The position numbers were made by a program, and so were the translations under genes. The notes under the pieces were generated by a model. That model made no database searches and was not told where the DNA came from. It was given only the letters and a program-made list of their open reading frames with translations. Below, in pieces: positions 12,841 to 26,704 of a DNA stretch of 64,000 bases. This DNA is from Wyeomyia smithii (Eukaryota > Arthropoda > Insecta > Diptera > Culicidae). Location: the NCBI RefSeq assembly GCF_029784165.1, contig NC_073695.1:94987777-95051776 (forward strand), written 5' to 3'. Position 1 is the stretch's first letter; every line of letters begins with the position of its first letter.

Positions 12841-13313
12841 CTCAGAGGGAGAGATAAGCGATGAAAAAAACCGCTAATTTGGCAACTAGGTTTCACATAT
12901 CAGAGGTGCCAAGTTGCTTCTCAAAGCGCAATGTTCACTAACTTTTTTATTGGGCTCGTATAACTGATGGTGACGGTGGAAGTCCTGGGGAATAATAAAG
13001 TGCATCACAAAAACCGCGAAGGTATTAAATTTTATGTTTATGTTTAATTTTATATATTTTTTCATCATTATTCTGTAGACCATACGAAGGGTTTGTGAAC
13101 CACCAGTTAAAAATCACTGAGATGAAGCAACTTTGGAGCATTCTTAATTCATGTTTTAGCAATAAAACATGAAAAACGCGTAAAAATAAATATATTTTTT
13201 ATTGAACCTTATTGCAATACCTTTCAATGTGTTACCTTCCTTGTTCGTTTGGTTCGAATTTTGACATGTTCGTTTGGCTCACAACACTCTCTTCACATAT
13301 CTCTCCCTCTGAG
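12841..13313. repeat. Possible MITE bounded by 16-bp inverted repeats
   Basis: CTCAGAGGGAGAGATA at 12841-12856 is perfectly inverted at 13298-13313. No target duplication is evident next to the arms, so the true element ends may lie elsewhere. The interior holds no coding sequence. Confidence 0.5.
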
Positions 13314-13345
13314 TATTGCTACTTTTTTCTCAAACTTTCATTGTT

Positions 13346-13614
13346 TTTATATATCATCGGAAAGAGTGCAATTTTCTGAGCAAAGCGTTATTTTTTGAAA
13401 CTTCATGTCATTATTCTTCGATTTTTAAAAGAAGAATAAAAATTCGCTCTAAATCGCTACAATGACAATTGGTATATGGGCGAACTGTCATTGTAGCGCT
13501 TTCGAGCAGTTTTAAATCGTGATTTCAAAGCGAAGGACAACGATACAATTTTTTCAAATCACGTTTTACTTAAAAATTGCAGATCTTTCAGATGATATAA
13601 AAAAACTGATATAG
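13346..13614. repeat. Long imperfect foldback with 13-bp perfect stem tip
   Basis: The two arms of about 125 bp pair across an 18-base loop. The inner 13 bp are perfect: CGCTACAATGACA (13463-13475 region) against TGTCATTGTAGCG. The outer parts (TATATCATC then GAAAGA and GCAATTTT) pair imperfectly, roughly 70 percent. It may be a foldback MITE or the source of a hairpin RNA. The sequence does not decide between these. Confidence 0.6.
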
Positions 13615-14550
13615 CTAAACAACCAAATTACAATGAACAAAATAATATAATTCACAAAATGTCATAAAAAGTGATGAAATTAAAATCTTTTCGCGTTCTT
13701 CTTAAGCTGACCACGGAAAGGAACTGTTCTCTCCTTGGTGATATTATCATAGTTCGATGATAGGAGCAGCCAAATTGTGTTTTATTTGGACAGATAAACG
13801 ATCCCTAACGAATATTTTGATGCATTGCACTTACGTAAATTTGCTTAGGAACATTGTTGAATTGACAAATGAAAATGCATTGGTGATATCTATTTATATC
13901 AAAATGTACCTATTTTACCGTTGGCTCAGTCGTTAAAAACACAATATAACATTCTTAAAACCACTAGAAAAAGCATAACATTCCTTGTTTTTGGACCTTC
14001 ATATCAAAAAACCACTTTGGAATACTTAAATTCACTGAAAAGGGGAGAAATTTCACCTAGCCAAATAACATGCTTTTTACCACTTTTTAAAAGTGAAAAC
14101 TATGCGCACTTCTAAGCCCCACAGTTAACAATTCCTTCGTGATACAATACAATAATTGATGCCATTGTTGGCCTCAGACTACGAAGGACACTGAGAGGTG
14201 AAGAAATACCAAAATAATGAAATTTGATTTTTGGCTTTATGACCTATGAGGGAACCACAGTGCAACGGTAAGTAAGCGGTTCTTGGAAAAGTGCTATTTT
14301 GCCCACCCCTGCTGCATAATGGGATTTTTGAACGCTCCCTTAGCTAGTTGTCACATAAGTGTCAAACAACTGACATCTCTGGTCAAACGGGGATTATTTT
14401 TGTTTGTGTTTCTCCGTCTGCGGCTGTTTCCACGTCACTTCTTAGATTTTTCCATAAAATTTGTTAATATTTCACTAAAAACCTGAGCGCATTGTAGTAT
14501 TTCATCCAGGTGCTTATTCGTATATAGACTATTGTTAAGCTAGCTGCAGA
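13615..14550. other. Upstream region of epsilon-COP
   Basis: Contains the promoter and 5' UTR of epsilon-COP by position, but I see no clear TATA box. An open frame at 13921-14115 has no recognisable motif. Confidence 0.4.
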
Positions 14551-15589
14551 ATGAGTCGCCAATCGAACGAGGTCGACGAGTTGTTCGACGTTAAAAATTC
14601 CTTCTACATCGGCAACTACCAACATTGTATTAACGAGGCACAGAAGATTACTGTAAGTTTCAATTGAACGTATCAACAATAGTTTTCTAGTAATAAAAAT
14701 GTTTTTGACAGAAACCTTCAATTGAGAAGGATACATACCTGTATCGAGCATATATTGCCCAGCGTAATTATCGAGTGGTGTTGGACGGAATTCGACCAAA
14801 CAGCGACAATCCGCTACTTCCGTTGCGTTACTTGGCAGAATACTTGTCAGAAAAATCTCGTCGGGAGGCGATCGTCAGCCTGTTCGATGACAAGTTTAAA
14901 GGAGATATCAGTGAGTTGGACGTAACGTGGATCGTTGTTGGATCTATTATTTACTGTAATGAAAGAATCTATGAATCGGCTCTAAAGTAAGTTTAACTTG
15001 GCTTTGTCTTATAGACTTGAAAAAATGTGTTACATTTTGTTATTGTAGGATTTTGCAAGGTAATTTCAATCTGGAGTGTCTATCGTTGCAACTGCAATGT
15101 CTTCTGCACATGTCCCGAGTAGACTTAGCTAAACAGGTGTTACAAACCATGCAAGAAAAAGATGATGATGCAACGCTAACGCAACTGTCCCAGGCGTGGC
15201 TGAATATTCAACTGGGAGGAGAAAAGCTTCAAGATGCATTTTTCATTTTCCAGGATTTCTGCGATAAATTCTCTCCTTCGCTGCTCCTGCTGAACGGCCA
15301 AGCCGTTTGTTATATTGGTCAGCAAAAGTATGATGATGCTGAGAATGTTCTGTTGGAATGTTTAAACCGTGATCCAAATAATTACGATACGCTAATCAAT
15401 CTTTTGCTGTTGTCCCAACAGAAGGAGAAAAACAACAGCCAATTCAATCGTTATCTGTCGCAGGTTTTGGATCAGCACAAGGATAGCGCTTTGTTGGCAA
15501 CCTACAATAAGAAACAGGCAGAGTTTGATAGGCTCGTGCTTCAGTACGGACCCTCCAATAATAAGCCTGTTAGCGATATTGCCGCTTAA
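14551..15589 (+). CDS. COPE: Epsilon subunit of the COPI coatomer
   Basis: This is a complete three-exon gene: 14551-14652, 14712-14986 and 15049-15589. Junction phases match (Thr|Lys, phase 0; AA|G for Lys, phase 2) and introns have GTAAGT/CAG and GTAAGT/TAG ends. The product is 305 residues, the usual length for epsilon-COP. It starts MSRQSNEVDELFDVKNSFYI and is a helical TPR-like solenoid. Recognisable segments are YLYRAYIAQRNYRVVLDGI, MSRVDLAKQVLQTMQEKDDD, and the conserved C-terminal run LLNGQAVCYIGQQKYDDAE then LLECLNRDPNNYDTLINL. The protein is part of the Golgi-to-ER coat and stabilises alpha-COP. The start is the first ATG of the conserved N-terminus. No damage is seen; it should be functional. 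Confidence 0.96.
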
Positions 15590-15633
15590 ATTTTTTTAGC
15601 TGGTAAGCTGTATGTATTCCGAATTCATGGTAA

Positions 15634-15639
15634 AATAAA
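15634..15639 (+). promoter_or_regulatory. PolyA signal of epsilon-COP
   Basis: AATAAA lies 45 bases after the stop codon, at the expected position for a short 3' UTR. Confidence 0.75.
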
Positions 15640-15783
15640 ATAATCTACGGCAAGTTTGTTGTTTTTCTAACCTAGTACAAACGAAGCGGAAGATATTTGC
15701 ATTGAAAAATGTAATTCTTTTTTACGCAAAAAATGCGTGCCGCGTAAAAAATCTGATTTTAAAATCCGCGAGCGAACGGACCT

Positions 15784-16448
15784 TTTTTTTTTTTTAAGGA
15801 GGGTTAGTAGCTTGATCATTTATAATAAATATTAGTAAATAATAAGTTTGTATGCCACAAATGGTGGCTTCTCAACACTGTTTGCCTTCGTCATCAGGAC
15901 TTATCATTCGTAGGGATTTAAACCTACTTAACAAAAAAGGGAAATAAGCCTTCAACTAACAAATTAATTGCTAACTTAATGGCTATAAAGAGAGCTAACC
16001 GTAGCAATTGAGGAATGCAACGATTTTTTTCGAAAATAGTTAATAATTTTATTTGACATAGCTCCTAATGTTTCAACATCAGTAAGTCTATGTAATTCGA
16101 GTGTACCAAACCTCATTGGCTCAAAATTTTATTCGAAATCCTTTGAAGCCTTTTCTTCCTTGTTAAACAACAACTTGACCAGATCGGTGAAGCATAAAGC
16201 AATTCTGGTCTAAAAGTTTGATTGTAAATCAAAAGTTCATTCTTTAAACAAAGTTTAGAATTCCTGTTAATGAGAGGATATAATAATCTTGCATATTTGA
16301 TGCAATTTGTTTGTATGTTCTCAATGTGCTCTTTGAAAATATTTTTTCTATCGTAAATCAGTACCAAGTACTTAACCTTGTCAGACCAATTTGAAATAAC
16401 CCCATTCGTGATTTTTAGGGTGGCAATGACTGTATGCATAAAAATCAT
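15784..16448 (-). mobile_element. Jockey-type LINE, 5'-truncated 3' end
   Basis: On the minus strand, codons 16448-16113 read as the thumb/post-RT part of a Jockey-clade polymerase: VKYLVLIYDRK, then FKEHIENIQTNCIKYARLLY and PLINRNSKLCLKNELLIYNQ. A 3' UTR follows, ending in an A tail seen as a T run at about 15783-15796 on the + strand. No RT catalytic motif is left, so it is inactive. It sits tail-to-tail with epsilon-COP, about 150 bp beyond its polyA signal. Confidence 0.8.
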
Positions 16449-16668
16449 TATCGAATTTCAAAAACCGACCATGTACATTTTGTTCAATGGACTGAAAAAT
16501 GATCTGTGTAAAATTTCAGCTGAATCGGACATGATCAAAGCGTTTGAGTTGGAATTTTTCGACCCACGAAATTTTACCAAGGGGGGAGTACATGAAATTG
16601 GGAAAATAGAAATTTTTTTTCGATGTCAAACGACTTAAAAATGTACAATCTGGTGTTATCTAAACAAA
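16449..16668 (+). repeat. Repeat-like leader adjoining the GACA array
   Basis: Text such as AAATTTCAGCTGAATCGGAC and TTTTTTTTCGATGTCAAACG precedes the array. It resembles noncoding 3' segments of dispersed repeats, which in this window also end in short CAGA runs (46.35 and 48.83 kb). The relationship is inferred. Confidence 0.4.
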
Positions 16669-18333
<1,665 letters not shown>

Positions 18334-19940
18334 TGCCGGTTCCAACGACGCGGGTGAAAAAAATAAATAAATAAATTTTGGTGCATGTCCGCTACATCGG
18401 TCAAGTTATGTCGCGTGATGGGAGCTTTCCTCCGTCTCTTTGGAACACTGATCGTAGTTCGGCCGACGGGCACTTCTACAGGGGAAGCTTCTGTGTTTGC
18501 GCGGAGTGGTAAATTGCGGCGATCATCAGCTGCAAGTCACTCAAATAATGTTGCAGAAGAGGCTTCGGAAAAGCCGTAGAATCTAGGGGTAAGCGAAATG
18601 TCTACTCCTAAGTCTAGAGGCAGTAACCCTGAGGGCGAGCAGCAAGACCTGCAAATATGTATGACCTGGAGTAGGGATAATGAAACGGAAATGGAGGAAC
18701 TCTACGAATTCATCACCACGTAATCAGGTCTTTAGTGACTGGGTTGAAGACAGGTATGCTAGCTTTAAAGCGGGAACTATAAACCTGGCTTGCCCCCTTA
18801 AAGACGCCCTCCGGATGACTTAGGAAATGGAGCGTTGTTTTAGATGTATGGGTTTTGAGAGCCCTGACAGATCTAAACTGTGCAGGAAATGCATATTAAC
18901 TGTTGTGGTAGTCGGCAACAGAAATAGGATGTGAAGCTGCAATTATTGCAGAGCCATATCGATTAACTCGCAAAAACGACAAGTGGGTGACGGATGGAGC
19001 GACAATGGCCGCAACTTACGCTATGGGCAAATTCCCTCTCGAAGAAGTGATCTCATGCTCATAAGAAGGCTTTGTGATTGCCAAAATCAACGGCATCACC
19101 GAGCTGCTATGCACCACCGAGATGGACCTTGGAGCAGTTTCAACAAATGTTAGATGATCTAACGGTGATAGTTATCGAGCGAAAACCAGTTAGAGCGAAA
19201 ACCAGTTATTATCTGCGGAGACATCTACGCTTGGGCCCTGGAGTGAGGTAGCAGCTGTACTAACGCGAGAGGGTGAAGTTTGCTAGAAGCTTTGGCGAAG
19301 CTAGAAGTTTCACTATGTAATGAAGGTGCCGTAAGCACTTTTCGTAAAGATGGACGGGAATCTATTATCGACGTCACCTTCTGAAGCCCGTCGCTAAGGG
19401 CAAATATGAATTGGAGAGTGTGTGAGGAGTCACCAGGTGTGTGTGAGGAGTCACAGCGATCACCAGGCGATTTGGCACTGCATCAGTCAACAGAACCCTG
19501 TAACAGTACAGAGAAAAAAATCTTGCGAACGAAAGGGGATAACGAAGGCTTTTGATAAATACCTTTTTGTTGAGGCTCTGCGTATGGCGGGCCGTTTTTC
19601 CAAAATGCGGATAAGCTGACGAATGTATTGGCTAGGGCGAGCGATGCAGTCGTGCCCAGAAACAGGAGACGAGAAACAAACGCCGGCCAGTTTATTGGTG
19701 GAACGAGCAACTTAACATCCTCCGAGCTAGTTGTCTCCGGGCCAGGAGACGCGTCCAGAGGGCAAATATCGCAGCAGACCGAGAGGAGCGCCAAAGGGCG
19801 TTCCGGCGGCAAAGGCTGCATTTTAACAAGAAATAAAGCTAAGCAAAATGAACAGCTACAAAGAACTGTGTCGGTACGCTGATGCCAACCCTTGAGGTGA
19901 AGCGTACTGTATCATGATGTCAAAGGTCAAAGGGCTAATG
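18334..19940 (+). mobile_element. R1-type LINE remnant (ORF1 end, endonuclease)
   Basis: Reading + strand across several frames: a gag-type zinc knuckle near 18827 (ERCFRCMGFESPDRSKLCRKC, in two pieces ERCFRCMGFE and SPDRSKLCRK), an endonuclease near 18945-19100 (IIAEPYRLTRKNDKWVTDG, EGFVIAKINGI), a later endonuclease part near 19270-19480 (LEVSLCNEGAVSTFRKDGRE then SDHQAIWHCIS), and the linker before RT near 19625-19930 (RASDAVVPRNRRRETNAGQF; KLSKMNSYKELCRYADANP). There are many stops and frameshifts. GTGTGAGGAGTCAC is duplicated near 19420-19455. RT is missing. It is related to the element at 57.6-61.6 kb. Confidence 0.75.
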
Positions 19941-21403
19941 ACAGTTATGAAAACGATCGTTGAGGAATTCGATACTTTATGTATATTCGTGGAGAAGAAA
20001 AATAGAACAAGTCAACCAATTCAGTACAGTGAATTCACTACTTGTCCATGGTTCATCCGTTGAAATATCAGCATGCAATATTTCAACTGATTTTAATTTT
20101 TTGCAGGTTTGTGAGCTTTTGGTTTTTGTTTTATTTTTTTTTTTAAACTTACGCTTTGGGTTTACAATTTACTGAAATTCTAATATAATGATAAAAGCTT
20201 TGACTCACATGTAGCGTTTCTCTTACATAAATAAAATGCAAGTAATTTCGTTTTTCATTAATTTTATCCATTTTTTCTGATGACTTTTGTTGCATTCTTT
20301 CCGTTCTAACTTTTTTCACGATTGAGGGTACTGCAAAAAACTCGTTGCTGTGCCGAAGAAATAGTCGTGTAATTTACCGAGTTTTACCTGTTTCATCATA
20401 ATGACAGTTTCTTATTAGTAGCATCATTAGCTTGGTTCATTATTTTTATGCAGCCAGCCCTTGCTTGCATCCTTTGCCCACAAATCACACAATGTCTGAA
20501 TTTTCCTGTCGTATTCAACCTTCAACCAAGTTCGCGGTTGCAAAACAGGCTGCATCGCATTGCGATCACCTGCAACTGCATTGAGTAGAAAAGCTGCAAA
20601 AAAAGGCATTGTGTAACAAGTTCTCCTCTCCCTAGAGAACAGGAACAGTCATTATCATGAGAACTACGTAAAAAGAAGCACTGGTTGCCTTCTTCCGTTG
20701 GCAAAGTACATCAGCGAAACATGTTTTTATTTCAAATAGACATTCTTTGGGATATTCAAAGACTGCTCTCTTTGGGATGTTTGGGTCAAAACAATGCAAC
20801 GGTGAAAGCCAGAGAATAAAGAATATGGTATTTCAATGGTTAAAAATTGTCATCATCTTAATATTCATTCTCTACCTACCTGAAACTGAAATGTATGTCA
20901 TTGTTATTTGTTGTGAAAGAAATGGCTTTATTAAGGTTGGTTTCACACACAGATGCATCCGTAAAAGCTTGTAAAGGCTCTTTGCATGGTAAGTTATATT
21001 TAGGTTTACACCTCAGTATCTTCCATACCTGTATATCTCAAGAACAATTCAACGAAGAAAAACCATAAGTATCTATGTCGTTGTTTGGGGAGAAAAAAAA
21101 TCTCATCACCATTTCCTGTGCCGTATGCTGTACTCTTCATAAATGTTAGCATGATGGAAAGCGTCATCTTACCTCTTCATCTCAACAATCCAGAGGTACT
21201 TTTCATCCCATCACATCTACTATAGTTACCGTGTTTTTAGTCACCAAATCAGGGCCGTTAGCACATATTTTGATTACGTTTGAAACTAGGATGATAATTT
21301 TTGTCAGCATGAATGAGCTTTTGATCCAACAAGTATCATCTGGTTTCAGTACGGTAGGCAGTAAAAGCCACTCCGATAATGATTTTTCGATTGGTGTTGA
21401 TTA
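19941..21403. other. Unannotated DNA
   Basis: No gene, RNA or recognisable repeat was identified. The open frames are short and without motifs. Confidence 0.35.
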
Positions 21404-21411
21404 CGATTACG

Positions 21412-22223
21412 CAGTGGTGGGCACCATTCCGCTAATTCGCTAATTCGCTAATTAGCGACGCTAAAATTTAGTTAGCGATTTAGCGATTTCGCTAATTTTT
21501 GAGCTGGTTAGCGAAACTGTTAGCGTCGCTAAAATTTTGGCCTTCGAAACGCTAATCGCTAATTTGCTAAATTTTGTGGAGAAGCGAAAATAGAAATATT
21601 TAGAAAAACTTTGAATTGCTGATGGCGTACGTAAATTGCTTCGAAAGATGAACATACTTTACTGCGAAAGTTACTTTTTTCAGTTTTTTTACCTTAGAAT
21701 GGAGTTCCAGTTATCGTACAAGCCACAGGAGCATTTTGAAGAACAAGCACAAGGTCTAGATTGAATTTTTGGCACACCAAGAACTTTGGTAAATTGCAAT
21801 GCGCTTGAAATTATGACAACTTTGGTTCTACTTTTTCGATTCAGATAATAATTGAATTTTCATGAAAACATTCCTAAGAGTATCTATTTTCAATGCAAGC
21901 TAAATAACTTTTGTTATTCTTGTTTTTAGAAAATCAAATATGAATTCCGTTTCGTGAACCTCTTACTGTAAATAGCTTTAAAAAGTAATTGTTCTCGTTT
22001 ATTTAACCAAAAAAGATCAAAGTGGTCCAAATCTTACAAAACACGAGCAATAAATATAGCGATATGACTATTTACATATTAAAAAGTTAGCGATTAGCGA
22101 ATAGCGAAAGTTCCGCTAATGTGGGTTTAGCGTTTAGCGTTTAGCGATTATCGAGCTAAATTTTCCGGTTAGCGACTTAGCGATTAGCGTTGCTAAATTT
22201 TCGGTTAGCGGTGCCCACCACTG
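21412..22223. mobile_element. hAT-like foldback element built of TTAGCG motifs
   Basis: The ends are CAGTGGTGGGCACC (21412-21425) and its inverse GGTGCCCACCACTG (22210-22223). The flanks are the perfect 8-bp duplication CGATTACG at 21404-21411 and 22224-22231. CAGTG termini plus an 8-bp duplication are the hAT signature. About 150 bp at each end is packed with TTAGCG/CGCTAA hexamers in both orientations. The middle has no transposase, so it is nonautonomous. The hexamers may be subterminal transposase binding sites, by analogy with other hAT elements. Confidence 0.85.
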
Positions 22224-22231
22224 CGATTACG

Positions 22232-23799
22232 AATACATATTCTCTCAGGTATGTTTACGCGTTACGCGTTAACGCGAGGTTTTTAACATGGATGTTTGAG
22301 TTGCGGAGTTCATTTCTCAAGTTATCAGCACTTAGCACTTAGTGTGATTTTTTAGTTCTTTGTTCACTCTCTAACTTCCCTAGCCATCTAATCTTGACCT
22401 CATTGAGCGATGTATAGCCAAGTTTCAATTAAATCTACGAGGATCCAGACAAAAATGATTTGATTTGCGCCTCGAATGGGAATGCTCATACTTATCACTT
22501 GAAAAGTAGATTTCGAATACACTGTAAAACATAACTCACAAATTACCATCGCAATGGTATCGAAACAACTCACTTCTTTATTAGTTTCTCCTGTCGTTGT
22601 ATTCGTTGATTGCAATTAATTTCTCTGTAAAACGAATGGTACTGAGCCGTAGTAGAGCTCCAATGCATTCCGAACAACCAATGCAGACCGGGTTTATTGT
22701 TTCGTGCGCACCAATCGGAGGCCCTCATTCGGTTTCAAGTGCTCTCTGCTGTACAAAAGTGGACACAATTTATGAATGGATATTCGTACAATAAATCTAA
22801 TTAGAGTTTCTCTGCACATTGTTTAAATTTATTGGCGAACGTGCCTCGATAATAATGAACTCTGTTTCTCTGGGGAAAACTTTTCCAGCTGATGGCAAAG
22901 AGGGTCAATGACAACTATTCGGTCAGTGATTATGGTGATTATTGTGTTTGCCGGCCGGCTGGTTGGCAAGAATGGTTCCAGGAAAGACGATGGCTATAAT
23001 GCCGACTGGTTACCAGCAAAGCAATTAGAGGATGCTACCCCCAAAATAATCGACGCAAGTGTCTAGGGACAATTGTTGAAATGCCCATTCTCCGGCAGAC
23101 GGTATAATTTTTCTTTCGTCAGTAGTCGGAGAGGCCATTATGGCTTGGTATGCTACGCCGCCATACTAATAAACTTATGGGTGGTAGCGGTTGAATCAAG
23201 CGGTTGAACCAGAAAGAGCAGTGAAATATTGCCGGTATAATGAGGGATGCTAGGTATGTGATTTGTTTCCGCGAGTGGTTTTTGATACTTTTGTCGGAGC
23301 TACGGTGATAGGCTGTTCGAAAAGAAAGATACCAATCGAACCACCTTCATTAGGGGCCATTTCAAAAGCATGTGGTTGTGTGGTCATATTTTGGTTAATT
23401 TTATCCTCTGAATATCTCGGCGTGGTTAATCCCATTTTTGACGTAGGACTATGTCTAACCGCACCATATCGAGATACATTCTGTGGAAACTCAAACCAAG
23501 GTGTAACGTCGGAATGAAAGATTTTAAACAGTTATACTGATGTAACCACATGATGGATTACAATAATCAATATGTCGTTGGATTGATGAAATGATGGACA
23601 ATTTTGTGATTCTTTGTTTATCATTATCGCTTTAATGTTAAACAGTGAAAATTGAATAAAAGATTCAAGGTCGAATTTTCACGAACAATGTACCAATCAC
23701 AAGCGAGCACGCCTGGCACAGACTTCATGATTGGACACCAACTGCCTGCTGTGATATCGTGTATAGCAGTGCCAAAAAAAATTGACAGAATCTCCCCGT
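22232..23799. other. Unannotated DNA
   Basis: No gene recognised. The palindrome CGCGTTAACGCG lies at 22265-22276, 34 bp beyond the hAT-like element. An open frame at 23263-23517 has no family resemblance that I can see. Confidence 0.35.
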
Positions 23800-26020
23800 C
23801 CCAATAGGTTAACTAATGTTTGCTTTCATGAGCCTAGATTATTGATTGGGTGGTGGCCAATTAGCCCTCGAATGTGCAGGTTGAGAATCAAGGGTCGTTT
23901 CTTCAACATCAGCATCCTAAACGTGCACAGCACTCACCTCGAAAGTACCGAAGACGACAAGGATTAATTCTATGCGCAGTTGGAGCGTGAGTACGACAGC
24001 TGCCCAAAACATGATATCAAGATCGTCATCGGGGATTTCAACGCTCAGGTCGGCCGGGAAGAGAATTACAAACCGGTGATTGTAAGATTCAGCGCGCACC
24101 AGCTGACCAACTAAATGGACCTTAGACTCATAGACTTTGCCGCCTCCAAGAACATGGCCGTGCGTAGTACCTGCTTCCAGCACAACTTCCTACACAAGTA
24201 CACCTGGAGGTCACCAAATCAGACAGAAACTCAGATCAGATCGACCACGTTCTGATTGACTGTCGGCACTTCCCAGACATCCTCGACGTCAGATCCTACA
24301 GGAGCGCTAACGTCGATTCGAACCACTACCTGGTGATGGTTAAGATGCGCCAAGAACTCTCCGTTGTTAACAACATTCGGTACCGACGCCCGCCTCAGTT
24401 AGATCTCGCACGACTGAAGCAGCCTAACGTCGTCGAAAACTACGCGCATTCGCTTCAAGCTGCCCCAAGCAACAATTGAAACATAATAAAAAAATAAATT
24501 GTGATCATTTGTTGCATTAATGAAATTCCGAGGTTTTAAGAAACATTTTTTGTTACTACGATGAAATTGTAAAGAAACAAGCAACAACTAAAGTTGCATC
24601 GCTGCTTCAAAAATCTTCACACCAACAACGTAATTCGCGAGGTTGGATTTGTTGTTGAAACGTGTAAACGGCATTTGAAAACCCAAGCTTCACTGAATAT
24701 ATCTAGTGGGTGGAGCATATAGGTTGCCAACGTGATGCTTGCGAGATACAAAAAACAAACACACAAAAATACTTCTAAAAGTTGCTGTCATGTTCTAAAG
24801 CCATGTAACAGCAACTTTTTCTCGATCGTTTCGCCTTATATTTGTTTTTGAGATGAGGTTATTTACTGCGTTGTAACTTTTGGGTACTTGGACTAGAAGT
24901 CGTCCAAAAAGTGTGGATCTCTAAAACGAAATGTAATAAATTGCTTTGAATTTCATTATCACGCTGAGGTAATGATGAATTGAAGAAGCAAAATTAAAAC
25001 TGATAATGACCATTAGCATGATAAGGGAAGCAATATTTGTTTCTACAGCAAATGACGTAAATAGTACAAACGAGGAAGTGAATCGAAATTGATAACTGGA
25101 GTTGAATCCTTAAATTTTTGGAAATAATCAAAGATAAATCGCTATACAGACAATCTATTTCCATTCTGCCCATTTGCCGTTTTACAATCTTACCACAACG
25201 CCAAGAAGTTTCTATTGCGCCCTAGTTGCTGTTACGATGCAACTTCGTAGCTGAAATTTTATCATGCAGCATTTACCATGTTGTTATTAAATTCCATGCA
25301 TTAGTTCATACACATTGCGGTTTCATTCTTGAAACTTGTGTTGAAACAACGAAAATGTTGCAATTGGCTCCACCTCCTGCACTTTTTTTGTCATTGTATA
25401 AGAAACTGAGATGTAACTGCAACTTAATTTCGCATAAAAATTTGTTGCTGTGATTCACAAAGTTCATAATCGAAACAAATTCTGCTGCTTGGGGCGTTAT
25501 TGGAAGGGGACCAGCTGGAGGAAGCTCCTCTCGAGGACTGCTGGAACCCCATCGGAACAGGCATCAACAGCGTAGCGGAGAATGTCATCGGGCATGTGGG
25601 ACGAACCCAACGAAAAGAGCGTTTCAACGACGAATTTAGGAAGAGGAGAACGCTGCACGAGCGGTTAATATGCACAGTGCCACTCGTCAGAACGTGGAAA
25701 GACATAGACGGAAGAAAATGCAGCGAACCCTAATCTTCCGGGAGAAAAAGCGCCGCCTGGAGAGGGAGGAGTTTGCTGAGCTGGAACAGCTGCATCATTC
25801 TCAGGAAACGCTAAAGTTTAATTAGAAGCTCAACGCATCGCGCAGAGGCTTTGTGCCACGAGCCGAAATGTGCCGGGATGAAGATGGTAGTATTCTGACG
25901 CAGGATCGTGAAGTGACCGAAAGGTGAAAGCAGCACTTCAGCGAACACCTGAATGACGCCTTGGCAGGAGACCATGGCGTCTGAGTGGAGCAGAGCATTA
26001 TGAATCTTACTACACTGAAT
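23800..26020 (+). mobile_element. RTE-type LINE remnant split by an insertion
   Basis: The left part (23800-24463) is an APE-type endonuclease: RLRIKGRFFNISILNVHS, YDSCPKHDIKIVIGDFNAQV, IDHVLIDCRHFPDILDVRSY and a terminal motif VDSNHYLV where the catalytic S-D-H appears as S-N-H. The right part (25494-26020) continues with the linker before RT: LLEGDQLEEAPLEDCW, INSVAENVIGHVGRTQRKER, and later lysine/arginine-rich text. Removing the insert at 24464-25493 and one GC restores the frame (SLQAA|LLEGDQ). The RT domain is missing and the element has stops, so it is inactive. Confidence 0.8.
24464..25493. mobile_element. Unclassified DNA element with CCCAAGCA ends
   Basis: The ends are CCCAAGCAACA (24464) and TGCTGCTTGGG (to 25493), inverted with one mismatch in 11. 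The target is GC, duplicated at 24462-24463 and 25494-25495, as shown by clean restoration of the host LINE reading frame. The 1,030-bp interior is rich in GTTGC/GCAAC motifs in both orientations and encodes no transposase that I can see. A 2-bp non-TA duplication does not point to one superfamily. Confidence 0.75.
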
Positions 26021-26700
26021 GAAGGCGCATCTTATTGCTTTTATAGTGAAATAGCAGCTAAACTAAAAGAGTTAGATGCTTGGTGTCTAAGAACAACTTG
26101 TAGAGTAGACTTCAACGTTTAATTTGGTTAACAACAAAGTCCATGATTATCACTCATTTCAGAGACAAAATTGCAGTTCAATTTTCAAAAACCATTTGAT
26201 TTCATATTTCTTTCTTTCTAAGTGCCTCTTATTCTCTCTAATTCGTCGTTTTTAAGACACAATTAATTACAAATTACTCTAACTTTTCCAAAGAAACCAA
26301 CAGAATTGAGCTAGTAATCATACTTCTTGTGCTACACCTTGTTAAAGGCAAACATAAACGAAAACTGAAAAAAGTGTATATCTCTGCAATAGTTAAACTT
26401 TGACCATATTCGTAGAAGGATTTTTTTCATTAAATAGGGTCCTCTAGCACCCCTTGGAGGGTTTTAAGTAAGCCCCCAAACACCCTGTAAATGAAGCACA
26501 CAAAACTATACAGCTTTTTCAAGCTCCGTCATTCTAGCTTCTACGTTTACCAGGCTGGTTGTATTTTCTCTGAGGCAATGAAGCAAACGACCAGCTTCGC
26601 TTCATTCCGCCAAGTGTATTCTCATCATTCATCAATCGGATGCGAAAGAGGCAACATCAGCCAGCAGCAGCCACCAACCAAGAGTTCTATTGAATTTTTT
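26021..26700. other. Unannotated AT-rich DNA
   Basis: No gene recognised. Confidence 0.35.
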
Positions 26701-26704
26701 CTTT

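Noticed and set aside
22265..22276. CGCGTTAACGCG palindrome as an operator or origin
   Set aside because: Only 12 bp, with no context supporting a function.
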